A stretch of 33,656 nucleotides of DNA from Devosia sp. LC5 (lineage in GTDB: Bacteria; Pseudomonadota; Alphaproteobacteria; Rhizobiales; Devosiaceae), in contig NZ_JNNO01000024.1 in assembly GCF_000735585.1 (NCBI RefSeq), positions 1 to 33,656 of the forward strand. Reading direction: 5' to 3'. Below, in pieces: positions 16,793 through 24,757 of the stretch. The notes below the pieces were generated by a model. The model did no database searches. It had not been told where the DNA came from and saw only the letters and a list, made by a program, of their open reading frames with translations. Each line of letters opens with the position of its first letter. Position 1 is the stretch's first letter. Both the position numbers and the translations under genes were made by a program.

Positions 16793-17581
16793 TCACTTGG
16801 CAAGGAAGGTCAGGCCCAGGGTGCGCTCAACGATGGCCATGACGGCCACGGTGAGCGCCATGAGCAGCACCGAGACCGACGCGACGGTCGGATCGAAGAA
16901 CTGCTCCATATGGGCGAGAATCTGGATGGGGAGGGTGGAGATGCCGGGGCCCGTCAGGAAGATCGAGATCGACACGTCGTTGATCGAGGTGATGAACGAC
17001 AGGATGAAGGCCGCGATGACGCCGGAGCGCACATTGGGCAAAAGGATGGTGAAGAAGGTTTTGAGCGGGGGCGAGCCCAGGCTGATCGCGGCTTCTTCGA
17101 TGGAGAAATCGAAAGAGGCGAGCGAGGCGCTGATGACGCGGACCACATAGGGCAGCACGAGCAGGGAATGGCCGACGACCAAGGAGAGGTAGATGGGTGC
17201 GTTGAACTGCACGGCGACGTTTTTGAGCAGGGAGAAGCCCAGAACCAGTTCGGGCACGAGGATCGGCAGCACGAAGAGCGTCGAGAGCCAGCCGGGGAGC
17301 TGGATGCGGTAGCGGTTGAGCGCGTAGGCGGCGGGGATGCCGATCAGCAAGGCGATGAAGGTCGAGAGGAACGCGATCTGCAGGCTGGTCAGAATGGTGC
17401 GGCGGAAGGCCGAAATGGCAAAGATATTCTCGAACCAGCGCAGGGAGAGGCCCTGGGGCGGGAAGGTGAGGTAGGTCGTATCGCTGAGGGCGGCGCCGAC
17501 CACGATGATCAGCGGGCCGATGAGGAACACAAAGACCAGGGCGGTGAAGGCGATGAGGGCCGGGTGGAGTTTGGTGGTCAT
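16793..17581 (-). CDS. PotC-like ABC importer permease
   Basis: The 262-residue inner-membrane permease has about six hydrophobic helices and the cytoplasmic EAA loop EEAAISLGSPPLKTFFTILLPNV that contacts the ATPase. The sequence begins MTTKLHPALIAFTALVFVFLIGPLIIVV. ATG 17581 overlaps the stop of the preceding permease by one base (TGATG), so the two are translationally coupled. The frame is open further upstream inside that gene but the extra residues are histidine-rich and not membrane-like. It is paired with 17581-18405 as a PotBC-type heterodimer. Confidence 0.92.
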   Translation of the reverse strand: MTTKLHPALIAFTALVFVFLIGPLIIVVGAALSDTTYLTFPPQGLSLRWFENIFAISAFRRTILTSLQIAFLSTFIALLIGIPAAYALNRYRIQLPGWLSTLFVLPILVPELVLGFSLLKNVAVQFNAPIYLSLVVGHSLLVLPYVVRVISASLASFDFSIEEAAISLGSPPLKTFFTILLPNVRSGVIAAFILSFITSINDVSISIFLTGPGISTLPIQILAHMEQFFDPTVASVSVLLMALTVAVMAIVERTLGLTFLAK

Positions 17582-18405
17582 CAGACGGCCATGGGGTTGA
17601 GACGCTTGGCCATACGGGTCATCAGCAGCACGATGGCTATGGTGATGACAACCATGATGGCGGCGATGGTGGAGGCCGAAACCCAATCGAAGGTGACCAT
17701 GGCCTGCTGGTACATCAGCGTGCCCATGACCATCTGGCTTTCCCCGCCCAGCAATTGGGGCGTCGCATAAGCGGTGAAGCTGCCGGTGAAGACCAACACG
17801 GCGCCGACGATGAGACCGGGAACGGCGAGCGGCAGGATGACCTGGGTGAAGGTGGCCATGGGCTTGGCGCCCAGCGAGGCGGAGGCCTGGATCAGGTCAT
17901 CGGGGATGGATTCGAGTACGCCGACCAGGGTGAGCACCATCAGCGGCACGAAGAGATAGACCATGGCGACGATAACGGCGCCTTGCGTATAGAGCATGGT
18001 CATGGGCTCGCCGATGATGCCGGTGCCCACCAGCATGCCATTGAGGATGCCGTTCTTGCCCAGGATGATCATCCAGGCGAAGGAGCGGACGACGACGCCG
18101 GTCAAGAGCGGGAAGACCGCGGCGATGATCAGGATGGATTTGAGCCAGCCGGGCGAGCGCGACACGACATAGGCGGTGATGAAGCCGATAAACAGCGCGA
18201 TCACGGTGGTGATCAGCGAAACCTGAATGGTGCGCCACAGAACGGTGCGCCGGAAGCCGCTGCCGAAGAAGCCGATATAGGGCGCAAGCGGCCCCGCCGG
18301 GGTGAGGAAGGTAGTGATGATGGTCGCGACGACTGGCAGCACCAGGAAGATGACGACGGCGAGCGTCGCGGGGGAGGCAAGGCTCCATCCGGCGAAGCGT
18401 TTCAT
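17581..18405 (-). CDS. PotB-like ABC importer permease
   Basis: The 274-residue membrane permease opens with a helix (LASPATLAVVIFLVLPVVATIITTFL) and has the coupling loop IQASASLGAKPMATFTQVILPLAVPG. It is the partner of the PotC-like permease downstream. AAGG eight bases before ATG 18405 supports the start. The gene is separated from its solute-binding protein gene by 166 bases that hold two repeat hairpins, which is unusual in an otherwise overlapping operon. Confidence 0.92.
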   Translation of the reverse strand: MKRFAGWSLASPATLAVVIFLVLPVVATIITTFLTPAGPLAPYIGFFGSGFRRTVLWRTIQVSLITTVIALFIGFITAYVVSRSPGWLKSILIIAAVFPLLTGVVVRSFAWMIILGKNGILNGMLVGTGIIGEPMTMLYTQGAVIVAMVYLFVPLMVLTLVGVLESIPDDLIQASASLGAKPMATFTQVILPLAVPGLIVGAVLVFTGSFTAYATPQLLGGESQMVMGTLMYQQAMVTFDWVSASTIAAIMVVITIAIVLLMTRMAKRLNPMAV

Positions 18406-18435
18406 GGGATAACCTTGTTAACAATACTGGCTTGT

Positions 18436-18525
18436 GGTTCGGCCTCATCCTGAGCTTGTCGAAGGACGAGGCCGAACCTTAGCATAAGGCCACGACCTCG
18501 TGGTTCGACAAGCTCACCATGAGGT
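18436..18525. repeat. Pair of inverted REP-like palindromes between binding protein and permease genes
   Basis: Copy 1 (18436-18478) has a perfect 11-bp stem, GGTTCGGCCTC with GAGGCCGAACC, around TGAGCTTGTCGAA. Copy 2 (18495-18525) has the stem ACCTC/GAGGT around TTCGACAAGCTCA, the exact reverse complement of the 13-base core (18451-18463 versus 18504-18516). The core resembles from memory a repeat widespread in alphaproteobacterial chromosomes. The location matches REP sequences in other ABC operons, where hairpins protect the upstream binding-protein mRNA and reduce read-through. That role here is an inference. Confidence 0.8.
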
Positions 18526-18571
18526 CTACTTTGAAATTGGCGCGCGGGCATAGTGCGCGCGCGCCTTCACA

Positions 18572-19612
18572 TTACATGCCGAACAGTTCGTTCCAGCGAT
18601 CGATCCAGCCGCTCTTGGCGGCGTTGAGCTTGGTGTAGTCGACGCGCTGCAGTCCGGCGATGACGTCGGCGCCATAGGTCCACAGCGCAGCCTGCTCGGG
18701 CTCGAGCGTAACGGCGGTGTTGACTGGAGCATCGACGCCCTGTTCGGCCAGCTGCTGCTGGATTTCGGGGCTGAGGATGAAGTTGATGAACTGGTAGGCC
18801 AGTTCGGGCTCGGCGGCACCAGTCGGGATATTGACGGTGTTGAGGGTGGCGATCGAGCCTTCCGACAGGTCAGCCCAGACAGTGGTGGGAACTGCGGCCT
18901 GGATCTGGGCCAGGGTGAAGTCCTGCGCGATGGCGGCGGAGATTTCGCCGGTCGAGAACAGATTGATCATTTCCGAGCCGGTATTGTAGTTCTTGACCAC
19001 GTTGGGCTTGAGTTCTTCGAGGGCCGTGAATGCGCCATCGGCATCCGCATAGGCATCGACGCCGGCATGGTCGCCAGCCTTGAGCACGACCATCGGGCCC
19101 GCCGTGGTGGTGATACCGGGCAGCGACAGCGAGGATGCCAGGTCTTCGCGCCACAAATCATTCCACGAGGTGATCGGGGTGGTGACCTTGGTGGAGTCAT
19201 AGACAATGCCGACGCGGCCGATGGAATAGGCCGGGCCGTAGCCGCCCTGCGGGTCCTTGGCGAGGTCGTAGAGGCCGGCCAGGTTTGGCAGCTTGGCGGG
19301 ATCGATCTTTTGGAACAGGCCGGCTTCGATGCCCTGCTGGCTATAGCTGTCAGAGAAATAGGCGACATCGACGCCGCCGCCATTGCGGATCTGAATCTTG
19401 TTCAAGCGCTCGCCATTATTGCCGGTCTCGAACACGATCTCGCAGTCGCACTGCTCGCGGAACGGCGCCAGGATGATGGATTCGAGCTTGTCGCCGTTAA
19501 AACCCCACCAGGAAATGGTCAGGGTCTTGGACTGGGCCATGGCAGGAGCGGCCGAGAGCAGGGCCGTCGCGGAGATCGCCAGCGCCAGGGCTTTGACGAG
19601 GGTGTTCTGCAT
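18572..19612 (-). CDS. PotD-like ABC solute-binding protein
   Basis: The 346-residue periplasmic protein captures the substrate for the PotABC-type transporter downstream. A signal peptide is clear: MQNTLVKALALAISATALLSAAPAMA, with cleavage after the AMA motif near residue 26. The mature part starts with KTLTISWWGFNGDKLESII, as in the PotD/spermidine or iron-type binding proteins, and includes FSTGEISAAIAQ and PELAYQFINFILSPEIQQQLAE, which is typical for the family. ATG 19612 is preferred since it gives the signal peptide; AAGGA lies ten bases upstream. Substrate is not known; a nucleoside, base or polyamine-like cation are the options. Confidence 0.92.
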   Translation of the reverse strand: MQNTLVKALALAISATALLSAAPAMAQSKTLTISWWGFNGDKLESIILAPFREQCDCEIVFETGNNGERLNKIQIRNGGGVDVAYFSDSYSQQGIEAGLFQKIDPAKLPNLAGLYDLAKDPQGGYGPAYSIGRVGIVYDSTKVTTPITSWNDLWREDLASSLSLPGITTTAGPMVVLKAGDHAGVDAYADADGAFTALEELKPNVVKNYNTGSEMINLFSTGEISAAIAQDFTLAQIQAAVPTTVWADLSEGSIATLNTVNIPTGAAEPELAYQFINFILSPEIQQQLAEQGVDAPVNTAVTLEPEQAALWTYGADVIAGLQRVDYTKLNAAKSGWIDRWNELFGM

Positions 19613-19665
19613 TCTTGAGGGTTCCTTTGCATCGCAGGCCGGTGTCCAGCCTCCCTGGAGTTCTA

Positions 19666-19708
19666 GCCTATTTTTGTGGCGGGCCGCGAGCAAGCACAAA
19701 GAATAGGC
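19666..19708 (-). promoter_or_regulatory. Leader hairpin upstream of the PotD-like gene
   Basis: An imperfect inverted repeat pairs GCCTATTTTTGTG (19666-19678) with CACAAAGAATAGGC (19695-19708), thirteen pairs with one bulge around a GC-rich 16-base loop. In the minus-strand transcript it would fold in the 5' leader of the operon B message or in the guaD-operon tail. It does not end in a T-run outside the stem. A role as an mRNA stabiliser, an attenuator or a terminator for operon A is possible. Confidence 0.45.
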
Positions 19709-19718
19709 CAGGGCTATC

Positions 19719-19732
19719 GTCAAGCGCTTTAT
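19719..19732 (-). promoter_or_regulatory. Candidate LacI-family operator before operon B
   Basis: GTCAAGCGCTTTAT has the central AAGCGCTT palindrome characteristic of LacI-family sites and matches 11 of 14 positions of the operon A operator at 28139-28152. It lies about 107 bases upstream of the PotD-like ATG and 20 bases past the guaD stop. On the minus strand it overlaps a GATAAA and a TTGAC-like sequence, so it could block a promoter. Binding by the regulator at 28310 is an inference. Confidence 0.5.
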
Positions 19733-19751
19733 CAACGCGATTCTGGGCAGT

Positions 19752-21101
19752 TCAACCGGTGCGGCGGCCGTCGACCCAGACATGTTCGATATTGGCGCGA
19801 CTGGTGCCATAGAGGATTTTCTCGAACACGGCGTCGGGCCGGGTTTCGCCGAACAGGCGGATGCCGCCGGTTTGGCCTGATGTATCAATGGCAATGGCAT
19901 CGAAACGGTAGCCGGGAGCGAAGATACCAATGGGCAGATCGAGGGCAGCGCCGCCGCCAGCGGTGGCCAGATGGAAGGCGGTCTTGAGGTCGACGGCCGA
20001 GCCCGGCGTGCCGCGATTTGCCGCAGGCAGAGTTGGGTCAACCCCATCCTGCAAGAGGCGGGAAGCCTGGACGGTGGTGCGGCAGGCTTCGAACATGGAG
20101 GCGCTGGGGCCGCCAGATATGTCGGTGCCCAGGCCCACATGGAGGTGCTTTTCCAAAGCGCGCCGCAGGGGGAAGACGGCGTTGGCAAAATAGATGTTGG
20201 AGAGGGCGCAATGGGCGACGGCGGATTGGCGGGCGACCAGCCGGTCCATGTCGGCGTCGGTGAGAAAATTGGAATGCCCGAGGACTGACTTGCGGGTCAG
20301 AAGGCCAAAGCTATCAAGGGCTTGCGCATCGGTATGGCCATATCGATTCAGGACGTGGTGGTGCGCCCAGTCGCTTTCCGAGCAATGGGTTTGTATGTGG
20401 CAATCGCATTCGGCGGCGAGCTGGCCAAGCCCCGTCAGTACTTCGTCGGTACAGGAAGGGATGAAGCGGGGGGTGATGACAGGGAGGACGCGGGCGTCGG
20501 TATTGGCGGGGTGCGTACGGATGTGGTCGATGACGGCGCGAGTGCCGGCGATAGCGGCTTCGGGTGAAGCATCGCGGTAGAAATCCGGGCAGGCGGCGGG
20601 ATCGTCCATCACCACTTTTCCGACCAAAGCGCGCTGGCCTTTGTCGATGCAGATATCGGCCAGCAGCTTAGTGGCTTCGGTGTGCTGGGTGGCGAAGTAA
20701 AGCGCGGTGGTAGTGCCGTTGGCGAGCAGGTCTTCAACCAGGGCGGTGTAGCGTGGGCGGGCGAAGTCGAGGTCGGCGTACTGCGCTTCCAGCGGAAAAG
20801 TGTATTTCTGCAGCCAGACTTCGAGCGGTTCATCAAGGGCCTGACCGAGCTGGGGATATTGCGGAGCGTGGACGTGCAGGTCCACCAGGCCGGGCAGGAT
20901 GTAGCGGCCCTCGGGCAGGCGCAGCAGGGCATCGCCATAGCGGGCGACGGCGGCGGGTTGGGCGGGATCATCGGGGCCGATTACGGCGGTGATCATGCCG
21001 GTGGCGTCGATCTCGATCAACGTGTCGGCCAGCGCTTCAAGCGCGCCCTGCTGCGGAGCATGGAAGAAGGTGCCGAGAATGGCGCGGTTGCGCAGGGTCA
21101 T
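19752..21101 (-). CDS. guaD: Guanine deaminase
   Basis: The 449-residue amidohydrolase converts guanine to xanthine and ammonia. Guanine-deaminase-specific patterns are PGLVDLHVHAPQYPQLG with the HxH ligands, PLEVWLQKYTFPLEAQY, THCSESDWAH, LGHSNFL, CALSNIYF and GTDISGGPSASMFEACR with the metal aspartate. Length is normal. ATG 21101 overlaps the preceding permease stop by four bases (ATGA). It is the last gene of operon A. Confidence 0.95.
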   Translation of the reverse strand: MTLRNRAILGTFFHAPQQGALEALADTLIEIDATGMITAVIGPDDPAQPAAVARYGDALLRLPEGRYILPGLVDLHVHAPQYPQLGQALDEPLEVWLQKYTFPLEAQYADLDFARPRYTALVEDLLANGTTTALYFATQHTEATKLLADICIDKGQRALVGKVVMDDPAACPDFYRDASPEAAIAGTRAVIDHIRTHPANTDARVLPVITPRFIPSCTDEVLTGLGQLAAECDCHIQTHCSESDWAHHHVLNRYGHTDAQALDSFGLLTRKSVLGHSNFLTDADMDRLVARQSAVAHCALSNIYFANAVFPLRRALEKHLHVGLGTDISGGPSASMFEACRTTVQASRLLQDGVDPTLPAANRGTPGSAVDLKTAFHLATAGGGAALDLPIGIFAPGYRFDAIAIDTSGQTGGIRLFGETRPDAVFEKILYGTSRANIEHVWVDGRRTG

Positions 21102-22048
21102 ATTTTACTCAGAGTGCGGAGCTGGCGGGCGCGCAGGGCGCGGTAACTGAAAAGGACCAGGGCCAGCACGGTGACGATGAAGGGGATCATGCGGATCAGC
21201 TCCGCCGGTATCCAGTTGAACAGGCCCGGCAGGACCACCGCGAGGGCTTCAAAGAAGCCGAACAGCAGGGCGGCCAATAGTGCGCCGACGGGGTGGCGGG
21301 CGCCAAGCAGCACGGCGCCGAGAGCGATGAAACCGCGGCCGGCGGTCATGTCGCGGGTGAAGCCGACATAGTTGAACATGGCCAATTGGGCGCCGCCAAG
21401 GGCTGCGAGACCGCCCGAGACCAGCAGGCTCCAGGCGCGGATCGCGTTGACGGGAATGCCGGCGGCCTCGGGGGCGGCCGGATATTCACCGACGCCGCGC
21501 AGCCAGAGGCCCCAGGGGGTGCGGTAGAGGAAATACCAGATGGCAAAGACCAGGAAAGCCGCGACCCAGGACAGGATGGAGTGGCCGGAGAGGAATTGCA
21601 CCAGCGTGTGGCCAATGCCGGGGATTACGCCAAGGAAGGAGAGATCGAGCGCGGGAATGGCCTTGGAGGGCAGGTTGATCGAAGTGCCCTTGTCGCCGCC
21701 GGTGGCGAGGGTGAGGGCGAAGACCGTGCCGCCCGCAGCGAAGATATTGATGGCGAAACCGACGAGGATGATGTCGGCCTTGAGACGCAGATGGAAGAAG
21801 GCCATGACCGCGCCGAGCAGCGCACCGGCGGCGATGGCGGCGAGGACCGCGATGTACCAGGGGGCAAAGACCGAGACGATGACGGCGGTGAGGCAGCCGA
21901 CCAGCATCATGCCTTCGAGCGCGACATTGAGCGCGCCGGAGAGGTCGGCCACGAGGCCGCCAAGGGTGGAGAGCAGTAGCGGGGTGGAGGTGCGGACGAC
22001 GGTGACGAAAAAGGTCGCCGAAAAGACAGTCATGAACAGTTCGATCAT
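21098..22048 (-). CDS. Nucleoside ABC importer permease (NupQ/YufQ-like)
   Basis: The 316-residue inner-membrane permease belongs to the BPD_transp_2 (branched-chain/ribose-type) fold used by BMP-dependent nucleoside importers. Diagnostic parts are TPLLLSTLGGLVADLSGALNVALEGMML near the start, VGFAINIFAAGGTVFAL, and the late GRGFIALGAVLLGARHPVGALLAALLFG. It is overlapped by four bases at both ends with its partner permease and guaD, so the three are tightly coupled. Confidence 0.92.
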   Translation of the reverse strand: MIELFMTVFSATFFVTVVRTSTPLLLSTLGGLVADLSGALNVALEGMMLVGCLTAVIVSVFAPWYIAVLAAIAAGALLGAVMAFFHLRLKADIILVGFAINIFAAGGTVFALTLATGGDKGTSINLPSKAIPALDLSFLGVIPGIGHTLVQFLSGHSILSWVAAFLVFAIWYFLYRTPWGLWLRGVGEYPAAPEAAGIPVNAIRAWSLLVSGGLAALGGAQLAMFNYVGFTRDMTAGRGFIALGAVLLGARHPVGALLAALLFGFFEALAVVLPGLFNWIPAELIRMIPFIVTVLALVLFSYRALRARQLRTLSKI

Positions 22049-23160
22049 TTGCCGGCCTCCATGGCGGCGGCGGGTGTAGTGTCGCGACCCAGCAGGCGGG
22101 CGAAGAACTTGCGGCCGGGCATTGAGAAGGACGATGCGACCAAGAGGATGATGATGGCGGTGACGACGCCAATGACTTCTGAGGGCACGTCGGTGCGGAT
22201 GTTCATGAGCTGGGCGCCCTGGCGGAGATAACCGTAGAACAGGGCGACGACGGGGACTGCGAGCGGGCGGCTGCGGGCGACGATGGCGATCAGGATGCCT
22301 TCGAAGGCCAGGCCTCCCTCGAACAATATGGTCAGCTTGCCATAGGACTGGCCCTGCACGAACATGGCGCCGAGCAGGCCCCCAAGGGCACCCGCGACCG
22401 TCATGGCGGACACCATGATAACAGTGGAGCGGATGCCGGAATATTCGGCGAATTGGGCGTTGTGGCCAACGAGACGCAGCTTGAGGCCCCAGGCGGTGCG
22501 GTAGAGCGCGAACCAGACGGCGAGCACAGCCACGATGGCGAAGATCAGCCCGATATCGATGCGGGTGCCGGCAACCAGGGCGGGAAACACGGCGGTGGCG
22601 GGGAAGTCATTGGTGGTCAGAACGCCGCTGCCGGGCGGCACGAGCTGGGTGCGGACCAGATAATTGCAGAGTTCGATGGCAATGTAGTTGAGCATCAGCG
22701 AGGAGACGATCTCGTTGGCGCCCAGCTTGGCCTTGGCGATGCCGGGGAGGAAGCCATAAAAGCCGCCCGCGATCATGGCGCAGAACACGCCGAGGGGGAT
22801 GCCCAGCCAGGTGGCGCCGATGGGCGAGAGGGCGATATAGGCGGCAGCGAGGCCCCCGACATAAACCTGGCCCTGCACGCCCATCGAGAATTGGCGGGCC
22901 TGGAAGACGAGGCTGAAGGCGAGGCCGGTAATGGTCAGTTTGGCGACGTCATCGATCCACAGGCCAATGGTGCGCGGCCGGGAGATCGGGGCGGTCAGCA
23001 GCACGTTGAAGGCCTCAAGCGGGGCCTTGGAGGTGAGCAGGATGATAACAAAAGCGACGCCCAGCGCGATGATTGCGGCGGCCAGCGCACGGCCGGTTTC
23101 GCGGCGGATATTGGCCCAACGGGCTTGGCGGCCGAGCACGGCTTCGGTGGTCATGCTCAT
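22045..23160 (-). CDS. Nucleoside ABC importer permease (NupP/YufP-like)
   Basis: The 371-residue membrane permease is the larger partner of the pair. Family features include ITGLAFSLVFQARQFSMGVQGQVYVGGLAAAYIAL, LGANEIVSSLMLNYIA and EYSGIRSTVIMVSAMTVAGALGGLLGAMFVQGQ, followed by FEGILIAIVARSRPLAVPVVALFYGYLRQGA. The first 20 residues are cytoplasmic. ATG 23160 overlaps the ATPase stop by four bases; an ATG two codons downstream (23154) is an equal candidate. Confidence 0.92.
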   Translation of the reverse strand: MSMTTEAVLGRQARWANIRRETGRALAAAIIALGVAFVIILLTSKAPLEAFNVLLTAPISRPRTIGLWIDDVAKLTITGLAFSLVFQARQFSMGVQGQVYVGGLAAAYIALSPIGATWLGIPLGVFCAMIAGGFYGFLPGIAKAKLGANEIVSSLMLNYIAIELCNYLVRTQLVPPGSGVLTTNDFPATAVFPALVAGTRIDIGLIFAIVAVLAVWFALYRTAWGLKLRLVGHNAQFAEYSGIRSTVIMVSAMTVAGALGGLLGAMFVQGQSYGKLTILFEGGLAFEGILIAIVARSRPLAVPVVALFYGYLRQGAQLMNIRTDVPSEVIGVVTAIIILLVASSFSMPGRKFFARLLGRDTTPAAAMEAGK

Positions 23161-24701
23161 CGCAGTGCCCCCTGCATTTCGGCCGGGGTCTGGGTGGCGA
23201 TGCCCAGCATATAGGTGCCCAGGGTTTCGGGGGTGAGGTCATCGGAATTGACGAAGGCGGCGACGATCTTGCCGCGATAGAGGACGACGAGGCGGTCGGC
23301 CAAAGCCAGCAATTCAGACAGATCGGCGGAACTGAGCAACACGGCGGCGCCGGCGTCGCGGGCCTCGGTCAAGGAGCGCCAGATGAATTGGGTAGCGCCA
23401 AGATCGACGCCACGGGTGGGCTGGTTGACCAGCAGGAGTTTAGGCTGTTCGGAGAGTTCGCGGGCGACCACGACCTTTTGCATATTGCCGCCTGAGAGGG
23501 TGCCGACAGCGGCGCCGGGGCCGCCGACGCGGATGGAGAAGCGCTCGATGAGCTTTTCGGTATTGGCCTTGATGGCCTTGAGGTCAAGCAGGCCATTGCG
23601 GACGTAGCGCCTGTCGTCGAGGCGGGTGGCGACGAGGTTTTCGGCGACGCTGGCACCGGTGGCGAGGCCCCGGGCGAGGCGGTCTTCGGGGATGCTGGCG
23701 AGGCCGGCAGCGCGGCGCTCGAGAATGGTGAGGGGTGCCAGGCTCTTGCCATTGAGATAGGCGACGCCCTCGGCAATGGGGCGGAGGCCCGCGACGGCTT
23801 CGAGCAGTTCGGACTGGCCATTGCCTTCCACGCCCACAAGGCCAACGATCTCGCCGGCATGGACGCGCAGGTTGAGATCATCGACCAGGGTGGCGCCGTT
23901 TTCGCCGGTGACCTTGAGGGCCTTGATCTCGCAGGCGAGAGCCCCCTGATTGGCGGCGCGGTCGACGCGCAGGGCGACTTCGCGCCCGACCATCATGGCG
24001 GCGAGGCTTTTTTCGGTGACTTCGCGAGCGGCGACTTCGCCCACCGATTTGCCGGCGCGCATGACGGTGATGCGGTCGGAGATTTCGAGGACTTCGGGCA
24101 GTTTGTGGGCGATGAAGATGACGGTGCGGCCTTGTTCGACCAGAGCGCGCACGGCGACGAACAGCTCTTCGACTTCCTGCGGGGCGAGGACGGCGGTGGG
24201 CTCGTCGAGAATGAGGATGCGCGCGTCCCGATAAAGTGCCTTGAGGATCTCCACGCGCTGCTGCTGGCCGACAGGGAGTTGGCCGACCGGCGGCAGAGGA
24301 TCGACGGAGAGACGGAACTTTTCGGAGAGCGCGCGCACCGCCTCGATCGCCTGTTGGCGATCGAACCGGACGCCAGTGCGGGGCTCGGAGCCCAGCACGA
24401 CGTTTTCGTAAACAGAAAAGGATGGCACGAGAGAAAAGTGCTGGAACACCATGCCGATACCGGCGTCGATCGCTTCGCGCGGATTGGTGAAGTTGACGGG
24501 CTTGCCATCGAGCAGGAGCGTGCCGCGATCGGGGCGCTCGATGCCGAAGAGGATTTTCATCAGGGTGGATTTGCCGGCGCCGTTTTCGCCGACCACCGCA
24601 TGCACCTCGCCCGCATTGATGGTGAGGTTGACCCCGTTATTGGCGACCACACCGCCCGGATAGGTCTTGCCGATGTCTATCGCTTGCAGCAGCGGGGCCA
24701 T
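23157..24701 (-). CDS. Nucleoside ABC importer double ATPase (NupO/YufO-like)
   Basis: The 514-residue protein has two ABC domains in tandem, as in ribose and nucleoside importers. Domain 1: Walker A GENGAGKST (38-46), signature LPVGQQQRVEILKAL, Walker B ILILDEPTAVL. Domain 2: a degenerate Walker A VGVEGNGQSEL, signature LSGGNMQKVVVAREL, then LLLVNQPTRGVD in place of a canonical Walker B. The degenerate second site is usual for this family. ATG 24701 puts MAPLLQAIDIGKTYPGG at the N-terminus; the longer frame from 24761 runs through the terminator hairpin and is rejected. GGGAAG lies upstream. Confidence 0.93.
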   Translation of the reverse strand: MAPLLQAIDIGKTYPGGVVANNGVNLTINAGEVHAVVGENGAGKSTLMKILFGIERPDRGTLLLDGKPVNFTNPREAIDAGIGMVFQHFSLVPSFSVYENVVLGSEPRTGVRFDRQQAIEAVRALSEKFRLSVDPLPPVGQLPVGQQQRVEILKALYRDARILILDEPTAVLAPQEVEELFVAVRALVEQGRTVIFIAHKLPEVLEISDRITVMRAGKSVGEVAAREVTEKSLAAMMVGREVALRVDRAANQGALACEIKALKVTGENGATLVDDLNLRVHAGEIVGLVGVEGNGQSELLEAVAGLRPIAEGVAYLNGKSLAPLTILERRAAGLASIPEDRLARGLATGASVAENLVATRLDDRRYVRNGLLDLKAIKANTEKLIERFSIRVGGPGAAVGTLSGGNMQKVVVARELSEQPKLLLVNQPTRGVDLGATQFIWRSLTEARDAGAAVLLSSADLSELLALADRLVVLYRGKIVAAFVNSDDLTPETLGTYMLGIATQTPAEMQGALR

Positions 24702-24720
24702 GCACGTTGCTTCCCGTTGG

Positions 24721-24750
24721 AAAAATGGCGCCGCCCTGTGGGGCGGCGCC
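24721..24750 (-). terminator. Intrinsic terminator/attenuator between binding-protein and ATPase genes
   Basis: GGCGCCGCCC (24727-24736) pairs perfectly with GGGCGGCGCC (24741-24750) around a TGTG loop. On the minus strand the stem is directly followed by ATTTTTCC, a proper U-tract. It lies between the BMP-type binding protein stop (24758) and the ATPase start (24701). Partial termination would keep the binding-protein gene expressed above the membrane components. Confidence 0.88.
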
Positions 24751-24757
24751 GGAAACA

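Noticed and set aside
19666..19708. Leader hairpin as a purine riboswitch
   Set aside because: A purine riboswitch would suit the context, but I cannot find the conserved three-way junction and loop sequences of known purine classes.
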